Of a DNA stretch of 64,000 nt, positions 46,197 to 55,190 are shown piece by piece (the stretch's first letter is position 1; each line of letters opens with the position of its first letter). The stretch covers positions 25,664-89,663 of the forward strand of contig NZ_JBILQK010000006.1 of assembly GCF_044373315.1 (NCBI RefSeq), in the 5' to 3' direction. A program made the position numbers and the translations under genes. A model generated the notes under the pieces. It ran no database searches and was not told the DNA's origin. It worked only from the letters and a program-made list of their open reading frames with translations. Source of the DNA: JACDQM01 sp044373315 (GTDB taxonomy: Bacteria > Pseudomonadota > Gammaproteobacteria > Burkholderiales > Burkholderiaceae_C).

Positions 46197-46378
46197 GTCC
46201 ATCGCGTTTGCGTGAGTCTTATATTTCCTTGAACCGATGCTCTTACGAGCAAGGGCTTGGAACATCGCTTGGCTGGTGTGATCGTCTCGCGTCAGATGAA
46301 CCCGAAGCTCTGCTGACCTCGCCCACCTGAACTACCTGGGTTCAGGACTGCGGCTCACGGAACACGATGGACACCTTT
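46197..46378 (+). ncRNA. ssrS: 6S RNA
   Basis: The region between zapA and the EVE gene has no good reading frame but folds as 6S RNA. The ends pair: CCATCG (46199-46204) with CGATGG (46365-46370), and CGTGAG (46211-46216) with CTCACG further in. The 3' portion contains a CACCTGAACTACCTGGGTTCAG stem-loop followed by GACTGCGGC, closely like the E. coli 6S 3' half (CCTTGAACCAAGGGTTCAAGG). 6S RNA sequesters sigma-70 RNA polymerase in stationary phase. Exact ends are estimated. Confidence 0.85.
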
Positions 46379-46403
46379 TAGCCCCCTCCTGCCTCGCCCG
46401 CCC

Positions 46404-46867
<464 letters not shown>

Positions 46868-46871
<4 letters not shown>

Positions 46872-47683
46872 GCCTTGATCCCCTGTTCCTCGCCGAATTG
46901 CTGGTCCTGGGCTTGTGCTCAGGATTCCTAGCCGGATTGCTCGGCATCGGCGGGGGCATGCTAATGGTGCCCTTCCTGACCTTGATGCTATCCCAGCGGG
47001 GTGTGAGCGCAGACATGGCCGTGAAGATGGCCATTGCCACCTCGATGGCCACCATCATGTTCACCTCGATCTCAAGCGTGCGCGCTCATCACAAACGCGG
47101 CGCTGTCCGCTGGGATCTGGTGCGCGGTTTGGCTCCTGGCATTGTGCTCGGTGGGCTGACGGCCGGCGCCGGCATTTTTGCCTTGCTGAAGGGTTCGTGG
47201 CTGGCCCTTTTCTTCGCTGCCTTCGTTGGTTTCTCGGCATTCCAGATGCTGCTAGACAAGAAGCCCAAACCCAGCAGGCAGATGCCTGGCGCCGCCGGCC
47301 AGGTCGGTGCGGGAGCCGGCATCGGTCTTTTGTCAGGCCTAGTTGGCGCAGGAGGCGGTTTTGTGTCGGTGCCCTTTATGACCTGGTGCAATGTGCCGAT
47401 GCACAACGCGGTTGCCACGAGCGCGGCTCTCGGTTTTCCGATCGCCTTGGCAAACACCTTCGGCTATATCGTCGGCGGCTGGAACCTACCCGCTGCACTG
47501 CCAGGCGCTTTTGGCTACCTCTTTCTTCCGGCCTTGGTGGTGATTGGGGGAGCCAGTGTGAGCATGGCACCGCTGGGCGCTCGAGCGGCACATGCAATGA
47601 ACGTCCGCCAACTCAAGCGCGCCTTTGCGTTTCTGCTCTTCGCCCTGGCCGCCTACATGCTCTACAAAGGCTTGCGCGGCTGA
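46868..47683 (+). CDS. TauE/SafE family sulfite exporter-like permease
   Basis: This 271-residue membrane protein has about eight helices arranged as two homologous halves. Each half has a glycine-rich motif, GLLGIGGGMLMVPFL near residue 24 and GLVGAGGGFVSVPFM near 150. TauE/SafE members export sulfite, sulfoacetate or other organosulfonates, and some import them. The substrate cannot be deduced. Translation is probably coupled to the upstream EVE gene, an unusual pairing of unrelated functions. Confidence 0.9.
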
Positions 47684-47706
47684 CAAGCTGCCGGCCGGCA
47701 TGGCTC

Positions 47707-48738
47707 TCAGGGTATGCCGAAGGGGATGGGCGCCAGCACCACCTGATTGCCGCCGCGGCGCTGAGCCTCCTGCACGGCTGTCTGGCTGGCTGCCAGCAGT
47801 TCGTCCTGCCTTGAGGCTGTATGCGGAAAGCTGCTGACGCCCATAGACAGCGACAAGCCCAGATCTGAGCCATTCAAGACCACGATCTGAGCATTGCACT
47901 GGCGACGCAGCTGCTCCATACGCGCATGGGCTGTGGCGAGTCCGACGCCGGACAACAGCACGGCAAAGGTCTGGTCCCCGATCCGACAGGCAGCGTCCAT
48001 CGCGCGCGTGTTGGCCCGAAGCATTCGGCCAAGCCCCTCAAGCATGCGCAGATGCGCTTCGGCGCCAATGGCTTGCAATGCCGCCGGCGCAGGATCCAAA
48101 ACGATCAGGACCAGAGCAAACTCGCGATGCTCGCGGGTAGAAAGGTCTATCTCCCGCAGCAACTGATCGTCGAACTGGGCCTTCATGTACAGGCCTGACA
48201 CGTCGTCGCGACCGCTACCCAGTTGCATCTCGCGACGCGCCTGCTCCAGCGATTTCTGCTGCTGTTCGATCTGATTGAGCGCTCGCTGCAGATGAACCTC
48301 GCGGTGACGCTCCTCGGTGCGCTCCTGCCACATGGCCAGCAAGTGGTCCGGACCCAAAGGTGAGCGGGTCACGGTGAACTCGCGGCGCCGCCCGTTGAAC
48401 TCAAGCTTGTGTTCGCTAACGATGACAGTACGCTGCGCCATCACCGACTGTTCCACGCGGCGCATCGCGATCACCTCATCAGGACGCATCAGGTCGGCGT
48501 CAGTGGCGCCCGTTATGCCTAGCTCGCCCCGATCGAAAAGCATGGCCATGCCCTCACTCGCGTGCACATAGCGCCCAGTCGCAAGGGACTTGACAGCACC
48601 GAAGACACCCAGAGGTTCGGACAGAGACAGCATGAGCTTCGCCAGCGTCGGAGTAGACAGCGGCAACTGGTCGAGCCAAGCCTGCAGGTCAGAGCCGGCA
48701 GCATTTTCGTTCGAGTTGTGACCGGTGGGGTGATCCAT
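47707..48738 (-). CDS. GGDEF-domain protein with degenerate active site
   Basis: The 343-residue protein has an N-terminal PAS-like sensor (LSEPLGVFGAVKSLATGRYVHASEG onward), a coiled coil (REVHLQRALNQIEQQQKSLEQARREMQ) and a C-terminal GGDEF domain (FDDQLLREIDL to LSLSMGVSSF). The signature RxGGDEF is replaced by RIGDQTF, so diguanylate cyclase activity is unlikely. It may bind GTP or c-di-GMP or act as a structural signalling partner. Start at MDHPTGH is preferred over one 95 codons upstream, whose extra region has no family match. Convergent with TauE. Confidence 0.85.
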   Translation of the reverse strand: MDHPTGHNSNENAAGSDLQAWLDQLPLSTPTLAKLMLSLSEPLGVFGAVKSLATGRYVHASEGMAMLFDRGELGITGATDADLMRPDEVIAMRRVEQSVMAQRTVIVSEHKLEFNGRRREFTVTRSPLGPDHLLAMWQERTEERHREVHLQRALNQIEQQQKSLEQARREMQLGSGRDDVSGLYMKAQFDDQLLREIDLSTREHREFALVLIVLDPAPAALQAIGAEAHLRMLEGLGRMLRANTRAMDAACRIGDQTFAVLLSGVGLATAHARMEQLRRQCNAQIVVLNGSDLGLSLSMGVSSFPHTASRQDELLAASQTAVQEAQRRGGNQVVLAPIPFGIP

Positions 48739-49021
48739 GGGGAATGGCTTGTTGGGCGAGAAAACGTAGGGCTGGGGATGCAGGCAAAAGCGTCCAGGCA
48801 GCCGCATCCGGCGATCTTCAAGGCAAGGGGCGGCTGCAATCAATAGCTGTACACCCCCCTGTTTGCAGTAAACGCGCCGACCCACAGGCATGGTAACCAG
48901 AAACGCGCCAGCCAAGCAGCCATGACGGCGCCAGCGCCCCCCTCCGAACTGCAGTTGCAGTTGCAGAAGCAAGGCGCACCCCAGACTTCTACAATGCTCA
49001 CCCGTATCGTCTGGAGGCAGC

Positions 49022-49468
49022 ATGGCCGATCAGTCCATCACAGTCATTCTGCGCCAGCAAGGCAACTATCAGTTCGAGAACATCTTTGGCTCAGATGTGC
49101 CAAGCCTGCTGAGTGACGAGCCACCGCCCCTCGGACACGGTCTGGGCCCGTCACCGGTGCAGTTGCTTGCAGCGGCTGTCGGCAACTGTCTCAGCGACTC
49201 CTTGCTGTTCGCCCTGCGGAAGTTCAAGCAAGACCCTGCTCCTCTGAGCTGTGAAGTCGAGGCCACCATCGGCCGCAATGCCGCGGGCCGCCTGCGCGTG
49301 TTGCAGATGGAGGCTCGCCTGACGCTCGGTGTTGCCGCCGCCGGCCTTGCGCATCTGGATCGGGTGCTGGCTCAGTTCGAAGACTTCTGTACCGTCACAC
49401 AAAGCGTCGGCCAGGGCTTTCCTATCGCGGTGCATGTGCAGGACAGCGCTGGCCTGAAGTTGAAATGA
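49022..49468 (+). CDS. OsmC family protein
   Basis: This 148-residue protein has the OsmC/Ohr fold. The reactive cysteines are in AAAVGNCLSDSLLF near residue 59 and DFCTVTQSVGQG near 125. OsmC proteins reduce organic hydroperoxides. The divergent GGDEF gene starts 283 bp upstream. The RBS region GGAGGCAGC before ATG is good. Confidence 0.85.
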   Translation: MADQSITVILRQQGNYQFENIFGSDVPSLLSDEPPPLGHGLGPSPVQLLAAAVGNCLSDSLLFALRKFKQDPAPLSCEVEATIGRNAAGRLRVLQMEARLTLGVAAAGLAHLDRVLAQFEDFCTVTQSVGQGFPIAVHVQDSAGLKLK

Positions 49469-49484
49469 GCGAGTCCGGCAAAGC

Positions 49485-50693
49485 ATGAATGAGTTCGATG
49501 TGGTCGTGGTCGGCGCGGGTGCGGCCGGCCTGTTCTGTGCGGGCATTGCCGGTCAGCGTGGACTTTCGGTCCTGCTGATTGACCATGCCGACAAGGTGGC
49601 AGAGAAGATTCGAATCTCGGGCGGTGGCCGATGCAACTTCACCAACCGTGACGTCGGTCCAGCCAATTTCCTGTCAGACAACCCGGCGTTCTGCAGGTCG
49701 GCCCTGGCACGCTACCCGTCTCAGGACTTCATCGGACTGGTGAAGGCGCATGGCATCGCTTTTCACGAGAAGCACAAGGGCCAATTGTTCTGCGATGAGT
49801 CCAGCGAGCAGGTCATCCAGATGCTGTTGCGCGAGTGCGCCGCAGGCCAGGTCCAGCGCTGGCAGCCATGCACAGTTTCTGAGGTTCGCCCAATGGCGGG
49901 AGGCTTCGAGCTGGACACCAGCCGCGGCTCCGTCAAGGCAGGACAACTGGTGATTGCCACCGGCGGGCTGTCCATTCCGAAGATTGGCGCCAGCGACTGG
50001 GGCTTGCGCCTGGCAAAGCGGCTCGGTCACCGCATCGTCGAGCCACGCCCGGCGCTGGTACCGCTGACCTTTTCACCCCAGGTCTGGGCACCGTTTGCCG
50101 AGCTGGCTGGACTGTCCCTGCCTGTCATCGTGAGCACAGGCGCTGCAAAGCAGCGTGGGCAGTTTTCCGAGGACCTGCTCTTCACCCACCGCGGCTTGAG
50201 CGGACCAGCGATCCTGCAGATATCGAGCTACTGGCTGGAGGGGCAACCGCTGCGCATCAACCTGCTCCCTGACACGACGCTCGCAGACGAGCTGCGCGCC
50301 GCTAAGTCAGGCTCAAAGCGGCAGCTCGACACCGAGTTGGCCAGCCAGCTTCCAGCGCGCTTGGCCAAGGCTTGGCTTGCGCGCCTGGGCATCGAGGGCA
50401 CGCGCCCGATGGCGGACTGCAAGGACAAGGACCTGAATGTCCTGGCGAGCCAGATCCAGCAATGGGAGCTGCTGCCCGATGGCAGCGAAGGCTGGCGCAA
50501 GGCGGAGGTAATGAGGGGCGGCGTGGACACCAGGCAACTCAGCTCGCAGAGCATGGAAAGCCAACTGGTGCCAGGCCTTCACTTCATCGGCGAGGTCGTT
50601 GATGTCACCGGCTGGCTGGGTGGCTACAACTTCCAATGGGCCTGGGCTAGCGCAGCGGCTTGTGCACGCGGTTTGCGCGTCACGCCGCAATGA
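49485..50693 (+). CDS. YhiN/HI0933-family flavoprotein (NAD(P)/FAD-dependent oxidoreductase)
   Basis: The 402-residue product has an N-terminal FAD-binding motif VVVGAGAAGLFCAGIAGQRG, the family hallmark ISGGGRCNFTN near residue 45, and a C-terminal FAD loop GEVVDVTGWLGGYNFQWAWASA. HI0933/YhiN proteins are conserved but their reaction is not firmly established. It follows osmC by 16 bp, which may mean a shared role in redox stress. Confidence 0.9.
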   Translation: MNEFDVVVVGAGAAGLFCAGIAGQRGLSVLLIDHADKVAEKIRISGGGRCNFTNRDVGPANFLSDNPAFCRSALARYPSQDFIGLVKAHGIAFHEKHKGQLFCDESSEQVIQMLLRECAAGQVQRWQPCTVSEVRPMAGGFELDTSRGSVKAGQLVIATGGLSIPKIGASDWGLRLAKRLGHRIVEPRPALVPLTFSPQVWAPFAELAGLSLPVIVSTGAAKQRGQFSEDLLFTHRGLSGPAILQISSYWLEGQPLRINLLPDTTLADELRAAKSGSKRQLDTELASQLPARLAKAWLARLGIEGTRPMADCKDKDLNVLASQIQQWELLPDGSEGWRKAEVMRGGVDTRQLSSQSMESQLVPGLHFIGEVVDVTGWLGGYNFQWAWASAAACARGLRVTPQ

Positions 50694-50705
50694 GAGCGAC
50701 ATTCT

Positions 50706-50733
50706 TTGCAGCGATCAAATCTCTGGCTATAAT
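50706..50733 (+). promoter_or_regulatory. Promoter for rpsU
   Basis: A -35 TTGCAG (50706-50711) and a perfect -10 TATAAT (50728-50733) are separated by 16 bp. Transcription would start near 50740 and give an rpsU leader of about 135 nt with no obvious riboswitch. Confidence 0.75.
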
Positions 50734-50876
50734 CACGCTCTTTGCTGGCAAACCCCTGCGCGTCGATTCGCGTCAGTATTGATAGCGGACTCCGGATACT
50801 CCGTTTCAGATCTTGCGATCCTTGCGGGTCACGAGCCTGGCGAACACCGAGCGCATTTTGAAGGAACCCCTGTTTC

Positions 50877-51089
50877 ATGACCACCATTCGCGTCAAAGAG
50901 AATGAGCCGTTCGACGTGGCCCTGCGCCGCTTCAAGCGTACTATCGAAAAACTCGGCCTGCTGACCGACTTGCGCGCTCGCGAGTTCTACGAGAAGCCCA
51001 CAGCTGAGCGTAAGCGCAAGAAGGCTGCCGCCGTCAAGCGTCATTACAAGCGCGTGCGCAGCATGCAGCTGCCCAAGAAGCTGTACTGA
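50877..51089 (+). CDS. rpsU: 30S ribosomal protein S21
   Basis: This 70-residue basic protein matches S21 in length and sequence ([26 protein letters not shown], then [24 protein letters not shown]). S21 helps the 30S subunit base-pair with Shine-Dalgarno sequences. It has its own strong promoter and is followed by a terminator, so it can be expressed separately from yqeY. AAGGAACCCC precedes the ATG. Confidence 0.97.
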
Positions 51090-51145
51090 TCTTCATCGGA
51101 ACAGCTGGGGTTTGGCGCAGCTCAGTGCTGCACCAACCCAGGTCC

Positions 51146-51178
51146 AAAGCCCGCTCAGGACGCTGCAGCGGGCTTTTT
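51146..51178 (+). terminator. Rho-independent terminator after rpsU
   Basis: A 10-bp stem, AAAGCCCGCT/AGCGGGCTTT, with an 11-nt loop runs straight into a T-run (TTTTT). It starts 57 bp after the rpsU stop and is a strong textbook terminator. Confidence 0.9.
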
Positions 51179-51250
51179 CAATTGCGAAATCGAAACACGA
51201 GTGGCACTCTACCCTTCCCGGCTGGGCGCCCGAGCTGAACAGGAAACACC

Positions 51251-51697
51251 ATGAGTCTGAAGGACCAGATCACCGAAGACATGAAGAACGCCATGCGGTC
51301 CAAGGACAGCGAGCGGCTCTCGACCATCCGCATGCTGCTCGCAGCGGTGAAGCAAAAGGAAGTGGACGAGCGTGTGATCGTCGATGACGCTGCACTGGTG
51401 GCCATCGTTGACAAGCTGATCAAGCAACGCAAGGACTCGATTTCGCAGTTCACGGCTGCTGGTCGGAACGACCTGGCCGACAAGGAGACTGCAGAGCTTA
51501 AAGTGCTTGAGGTGTACCTGCCTCAGCGCCTCAGCGCCGCCGAGATTGACGCGCAAGTGCAGGGCATCGTCGCCGAGCTGGGTGCCAGCGGCCCAGGCGA
51601 TATGGGCAAGGTGATGGGCGCCGTGAAGGCAAAACTGGCCGGCATGGCCGACATGGCCCTCGTGTCTGCCGCAGTCAAGGCTGCGCTCGTCAAATGA
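51251..51697 (+). CDS. GatB/YqeY domain protein
   Basis: This 148-residue protein is a full YqeY domain (SLKDQITEDMKNAMRSKDSERLSTIRMLLAAVKQKEVDERV at the N-terminus, GDMGKVMGAVKAKLAG near 115). The domain also forms the C-terminus of GatB and recognises tRNA. Free-standing YqeY proteins may bind tRNA, but their role is not established. It commonly follows rpsU, as here. It overlaps the next gene by 4 bp. Confidence 0.9.
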   Translation: MSLKDQITEDMKNAMRSKDSERLSTIRMLLAAVKQKEVDERVIVDDAALVAIVDKLIKQRKDSISQFTAAGRNDLADKETAELKVLEVYLPQRLSAAEIDAQVQGIVAELGASGPGDMGKVMGAVKAKLAGMADMALVSAAVKAALVK

Positions 51698-52032
51698 GCC
51701 TCCCGCTTCAGCCCATCACGGCAGATTTCTGCGTTGCTCCGCAGCTTCGGCCCGCAGACATGAACAAGGTCGCCGCTGCAGGCTTCAAGAGCGTGATCAA
51801 CAACCGGCCAGACTTCGAAGGCGGGCCCGAGCAGCCGCGCAGCGCGGACGTTGAAGCGGCCTGTCAGGCGGCAGGGCTTGAGTACCGGCATCTGCCCGTC
51901 AGCGGGGCTTTTCAGTCGCCTGAGCAGATCGCGGCGTTCGGCGAACTTTTGCGGTCGCTGCCCCACCCCGTGCTTGCCTTCTGTCGCTCTGGCGCCCGCT
52001 CTACCCGCCTCCATCAAGCCTCTCAGGCCTGA
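51694..52032 (+). CDS. TIGR01244 family protein (phosphatase-like)
   Basis: This 112-residue protein resembles the beta-lactamase-hydrolase-like protein Blh domain and the TIGR01244 family. The N-terminus PITADFCVAPQLRPADM and the VINNRPDFEGGPEQP segment match. A CX5R phosphatase signature, FCRSGARS, lies near residue 96. The function is uncertain; some members act in sulfide metabolism. It is coupled to yqeY by a 4-bp overlap. Confidence 0.8.
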   Translation: MSLPLQPITADFCVAPQLRPADMNKVAAAGFKSVINNRPDFEGGPEQPRSADVEAACQAAGLEYRHLPVSGAFQSPEQIAAFGELLRSLPHPVLAFCRSGARSTRLHQASQA

Positions 52033-52117
52033 GCCGCTGGCCCATCAGCTTGCCGCTTTCAGTTCTTGTTCAGTAAGCAGGCATACAGTCTGCCGCACTC
52101 GACCGTCCAGAAATGCA

Positions 52118-52150
52118 GTGCTAGCCCCAAGGGCGCCTTGGGGCCGGCAC
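52118..52150 (+). terminator. Hairpin after the TIGR01244 gene, possible terminator
   Basis: An inner 9-bp stem GCCCCAAGG/CCTTGGGGC with loop GCG is extended by outer GTGC/GCAC pairing. It lies about 85 bp after the stop codon. No T-run follows, so its role in termination is uncertain. Confidence 0.4.
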
Positions 52151-52232
52151 TCCTAGAATCGCCACAGGCTGCTGACGCGGCTCGGGCTGCCTCTGCCGGG
52201 CGGCGTTGGACCACCACAACAAGAGGACAAAC

Positions 52233-52850
52233 GTGCAAGCCCTTCTCTCCCTCTCCAAAGCGATCGACCGCGTCGGCGAGTTCGCTGGCGCCTCCGTACG
52301 CTGGCTGATCCTGGCCGCTGTGCTGATCAGCGCTGGCAATGCCATTGTCCGCAAAGCCTTCGACATGAGCTCGAACGCCTATCTCGAGATCCAGTGGTAC
52401 CTGTTCGCCGCTGTCTTCATGCTGGGCGCAGGCTATGTGTTTCTCAAGAATGCCCATGTGCGCATCGACTTCGTGTCTTCGCGCCTGTCGGTGCGCACCA
52501 ACACGATCATCGACATGCTGGGCATCGTGCTGGTGATCTTCCCTCTGTGCTGGATCATGGTTGACCTGGGCTGGCCGCTGTTCCATCGCGCCTGGGTTTC
52601 CGGAGAGGTCAGCTCCAATGCCGGCGGCCTGATTCGCTGGCCGGTTCTGCTGCTGTTGCCCGTCGGCTTTGCCCTGCTGGCCTTGCAGGCGGTTTCCGAG
52701 TTGATCAAGCGGGTGGCCTATCTGACCGGCCACCGCAGCGAGCCCTTCCCGCTAGAGCAAGAGAAGAGCGCGGAAGAGCTTCTGCTGGAGGAACTGCAGG
52801 CTCATGCAGCGGCTGAAGAAGCCGCGAAATCCAAGAACAACGCACGCTGA
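52233..52850 (+). CDS. TRAP transporter small permease (DctQ type)
   Basis: This 205-residue membrane protein has four helices (residues about 15-38, 50-70, 95-120 and 140-165). The GTG start is preceded by AAGAGGAC at proper distance; an in-frame TTG nine codons upstream lacks a ribosome site. Helix 2 contains the small permease motif EIQWYLFAAVFMLGAGYVF. The C-terminus is an acidic and basic coiled tail. It forms a sodium- or proton-driven uptake system with the large permease 9 bp downstream and a periplasmic binding protein. Confidence 0.92.
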   Translation: MQALLSLSKAIDRVGEFAGASVRWLILAAVLISAGNAIVRKAFDMSSNAYLEIQWYLFAAVFMLGAGYVFLKNAHVRIDFVSSRLSVRTNTIIDMLGIVLVIFPLCWIMVDLGWPLFHRAWVSGEVSSNAGGLIRWPVLLLLPVGFALLALQAVSELIKRVAYLTGHRSEPFPLEQEKSAEELLLEELQAHAAAEEAAKSKNNAR

Positions 52851-52859
52851 GAGTCAGAC

Positions 52860-54695
52860 ATGGCTGCCTTCATCGCTGAAAACTTCGTCCCGTTGCTGTT
52901 CGCCGGTCTCCTCGTGATGCTGCTTGCCGGCATCCCTGTCGCCTTCGGACTGGCCGCCACCGGACTGCTCTTCGGTGCCATCGGCATCGAGGTCGGCCTC
53001 TTTCCGTCGAACATGTTTGGAGCACTGCCGCTGCGCGTCTTCAGCATCATGTCGAACGACACCCTGCTGGCGATCCCCTTCTTCACCTTCATGGGCATCA
53101 TCCTGGAGCGATCCGGAATGGCAGAGGATCTCCTTGAGACGGTCGGGCAGGTCTTCGGCCCGATCCGGGGCGGCCTTGCGATTGCCGTGATCCTGGTCGG
53201 CGCGCTGCTGGCCGCAACCACTGGCGTGGTGGCCGCAGCCGTGATTTCGATGGGCCTGATCTCTCTGCCCATCATGCTGCGCTACGGCTACAACCGCACC
53301 ATTGCCACAGGCACCATCACCGCCTCAGGCACGCTGGCCCAAGCCATTCCACCGTCCCTGGTGCTGATTGTTCTGGCAGACCAACTCGGCCGCTCGGTGG
53401 GTGATATGTATGCCGGCGCGCTGCTGCCAGGCTTGATGCTGGTGGGCCTGTACCTCACCTTCATCGCTGTTGTCGCATTCGTGCGCCCGACCTGGGTGCC
53501 GGCCCTGCCCGTTGAAGCCCGCATCTACCGTGAAACCAGTGGCTCCAGCGGACACAAGTCCTTGCTGGTCCTCTTGCTGATCGCAGGCGCCGTCGGCTGG
53601 CTCTGGTCGACAGTCCATGATTCGCTGCTCAAGCAGTGGATTGAGCGCCCGAATGCCGCGCCGAATGACGAAATCTTCATCAGCTCGATGACGGTCGCCT
53701 CCTTCCTGGCGCTGGGTCTGGCCATCATCAACAAGGTCACAGGCATGGGCCTGCTGTCCAAGCTGGCGGAACGCGTGACCTTCGTGCTGATCCCGCCACT
53801 GGTGCTGATCTTCCTGGTCTTGGGCACGATCTTCCTCGGCGTGGCCACCCCGACCGAAGGCGGCGCGATGGGCGCGGTGGGCGCACTGCTGATGGCGCTT
53901 GCCCGCCGCCGCATGCCCTTCAAAGCACTGAATCAAGCGCTGGACAGCACCGCGCGACTGTCGTGCTTCGTGATGTTCATCCTGATCGGCTCGACCGTCT
54001 TCAGCTTCACCTTCAACGCCGCCGACGGTCACTTCTGGGTCGAGAGCCTGTTCAAGTCCTTGCCGGGCGGTGCACTGGGCTTCCTGATCATCGTCAACCT
54101 GCTGATCTTCATCCTCGGCATGTTCATCGACTTCTTCGAGATCGCATTCATCGTGATTCCGATGATTGCCCCGGTCGCCGAGAAGCTGCTGCCTGCGTTG
54201 ATGCCCGGCGTGCCGCCGGACGCCGTGATGATCTGGTTCGGCGTGATCGTTGCTATGAACCTGCAGACGTCTTTCCTGACACCACCCTTCGGCTTCGCGC
54301 TGTTCTATCTGCGCAGCGTGGCAGCCAAGAAAGACTACAAGGACCGCGTCACGGGCAAGACGATTCCTGCAGTGACGACTGCGCAGATTTACAAGGGCTC
54401 GATTGCCTTCATCATTCTTCAGCTCATCATGGTGGGCGTCATCATCGCCAAGCCCGAGCTCGTGATCGGTGGCCTGACGCAGACCGAGAAGCTCGACGAC
54501 GCCTCCGTGCTCCAACAGCTCGAGAACATGGGTGGACGCGACAGTGGTGATCAGAGTGCACCGATGCCGGGACAGCCCAGCTCAGGTGCAGTCGACCCGC
54601 TCGCGCCGCCGGCTGAACCGGCAGCGGCGGCCAGTGAGTACGACCCGATGAAGGGCCTGCTCGAGGCAGTGAAGGAAGACAAGGCCAAGAAGTAA
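52860..54695 (+). CDS. TRAP transporter large permease (DctM type)
   Basis: This 611-residue membrane protein has family marks GIPVAFGLAATGLLFG near residue 22, SGMAEDLLETVGQVFG near 85, and FLGVATPTEGGAMGAVGALLMAL near 325. It is longer than the typical 430-residue DctM because of an extra segment around residues 220-290 and a C-terminal tail rich in Pro, Ser and Ala (about residues 545-611). This long form is known in the subfamily that transports 2-oxoacids and related monocarboxylates. It follows dctQ by 9 bp. Confidence 0.93.
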   Translation: MAAFIAENFVPLLFAGLLVMLLAGIPVAFGLAATGLLFGAIGIEVGLFPSNMFGALPLRVFSIMSNDTLLAIPFFTFMGIILERSGMAEDLLETVGQVFGPIRGGLAIAVILVGALLAATTGVVAAAVISMGLISLPIMLRYGYNRTIATGTITASGTLAQAIPPSLVLIVLADQLGRSVGDMYAGALLPGLMLVGLYLTFIAVVAFVRPTWVPALPVEARIYRETSGSSGHKSLLVLLLIAGAVGWLWSTVHDSLLKQWIERPNAAPNDEIFISSMTVASFLALGLAIINKVTGMGLLSKLAERVTFVLIPPLVLIFLVLGTIFLGVATPTEGGAMGAVGALLMALARRRMPFKALNQALDSTARLSCFVMFILIGSTVFSFTFNAADGHFWVESLFKSLPGGALGFLIIVNLLIFILGMFIDFFEIAFIVIPMIAPVAEKLLPALMPGVPPDAVMIWFGVIVAMNLQTSFLTPPFGFALFYLRSVAAKKDYKDRVTGKTIPAVTTAQIYKGSIAFIILQLIMVGVIIAKPELVIGGLTQTEKLDDASVLQQLENMGGRDSGDQSAPMPGQPSSGAVDPLAPPAEPAAAASEYDPMKGLLEAVKEDKAKK

Positions 54696-54754
54696 GCCCG
54701 ATAGCCGCCGTGTGGCACTGCACACGGCAAGTTTCCTGAATGAGTTCCGCAAAC

Positions 54755-54795
54755 GCGCCGAGCCCCCTGCAGACACAGGGGCTCGGCGCTTTTTT
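54755..54795 (+). terminator. Rho-independent terminator after the TRAP permease operon
   Basis: The arms GCGCCGAGCCCCCTG and CAGGGGCTCGGCGC pair with a single bulged C, followed by six T residues. It starts 60 bp after the large permease stop. This is a strong terminator. Confidence 0.9.
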
Positions 54796-54989
54796 CTTCA
54801 GGCTTGGATGGGCAGCACAGCGCCCAACGCCGGGCGGCTGTCAGCTGCCATGAGTGGACTGGCAGTGCGCGCGACACTCTGTGACCGACGGACCAACACA
54901 AGCCCCACGCCGTCAGAAGACTGGTGCGCCAAACTTGACCGTCAGCTCAATGGCGCCAACTCGGACTGCTAGCATGACTTCGCGATCAA
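54796..54989. other. Non-coding stretch with nothing recognised
   Basis: No good reading frame, RNA fold or repeat was seen between the permease terminator and the intron tail that follows. It carries no hallmark of the rest of a group II intron. Confidence 0.5.
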
Positions 54990-55090
54990 ATCGGGATAGG
55001 GGCGGTCAGAGTATCTGACCGGGCCCCTCCCACACCACCGGGCATGCGGGCCCGCACCCGGCGGTTCGAGAGTTTGAGGTCATGAGAGAA
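54990..55090 (-). mobile_element. Group II intron 3' tail (domains V and VI), no reverse transcriptase
   Basis: On the minus strand a domain V-like hairpin is present: lower helix ACCGCCGGG/CCCGGTGGT (55057-55065 with 55034-55042), a 2-nt bulge TG (55043-55044) and a short upper stem-loop (55045-55056). Domain VI follows, with arms GGGGC/GCCCC and GGTCAG/CTGACC (54999-55027). An unpaired A at 54997, eight nucleotides before the end CCCGAT, fits the branch point, and the tail ends in AT as in group II introns. The upstream part and the reverse transcriptase are missing. The extent is estimated. Confidence 0.65.
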
Positions 55091-55097
55091 GGGGGCA

Positions 55098-55118
55098 GTG
55101 CGCCCATGCAGGGCGCAC
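55098..55118. other. Hairpin between the dctP terminator and the intron tail
   Basis: Perfect 8-bp arms GTGCGCCC/GGGCGCAC enclose ATGCA. It may be part of intron domain IV or a second transcription-ending hairpin after dctP. No T-run follows on either strand. Confidence 0.45.
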
Positions 55119-55123
55119 AAAGA

Positions 55124-55151
55124 AAACGGCCTCGCCGAAGCGAGGCCGTTT
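55124..55151 (-). terminator. Rho-independent terminator after the TRAP binding protein gene
   Basis: A perfect 12-bp stem, AAACGGCCTCGC/GCGAGGCCGTTT, with loop CGAA lies 40 bp after the dctP stop. On the minus strand it is followed by TCTTTG, which makes a T-rich tail with the TTT of the stem. Confidence 0.85.
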
Positions 55152-55190
55152 GATGCCGCGCAGGGCTCGCTGGCCCTGCCGTGACGCCAT

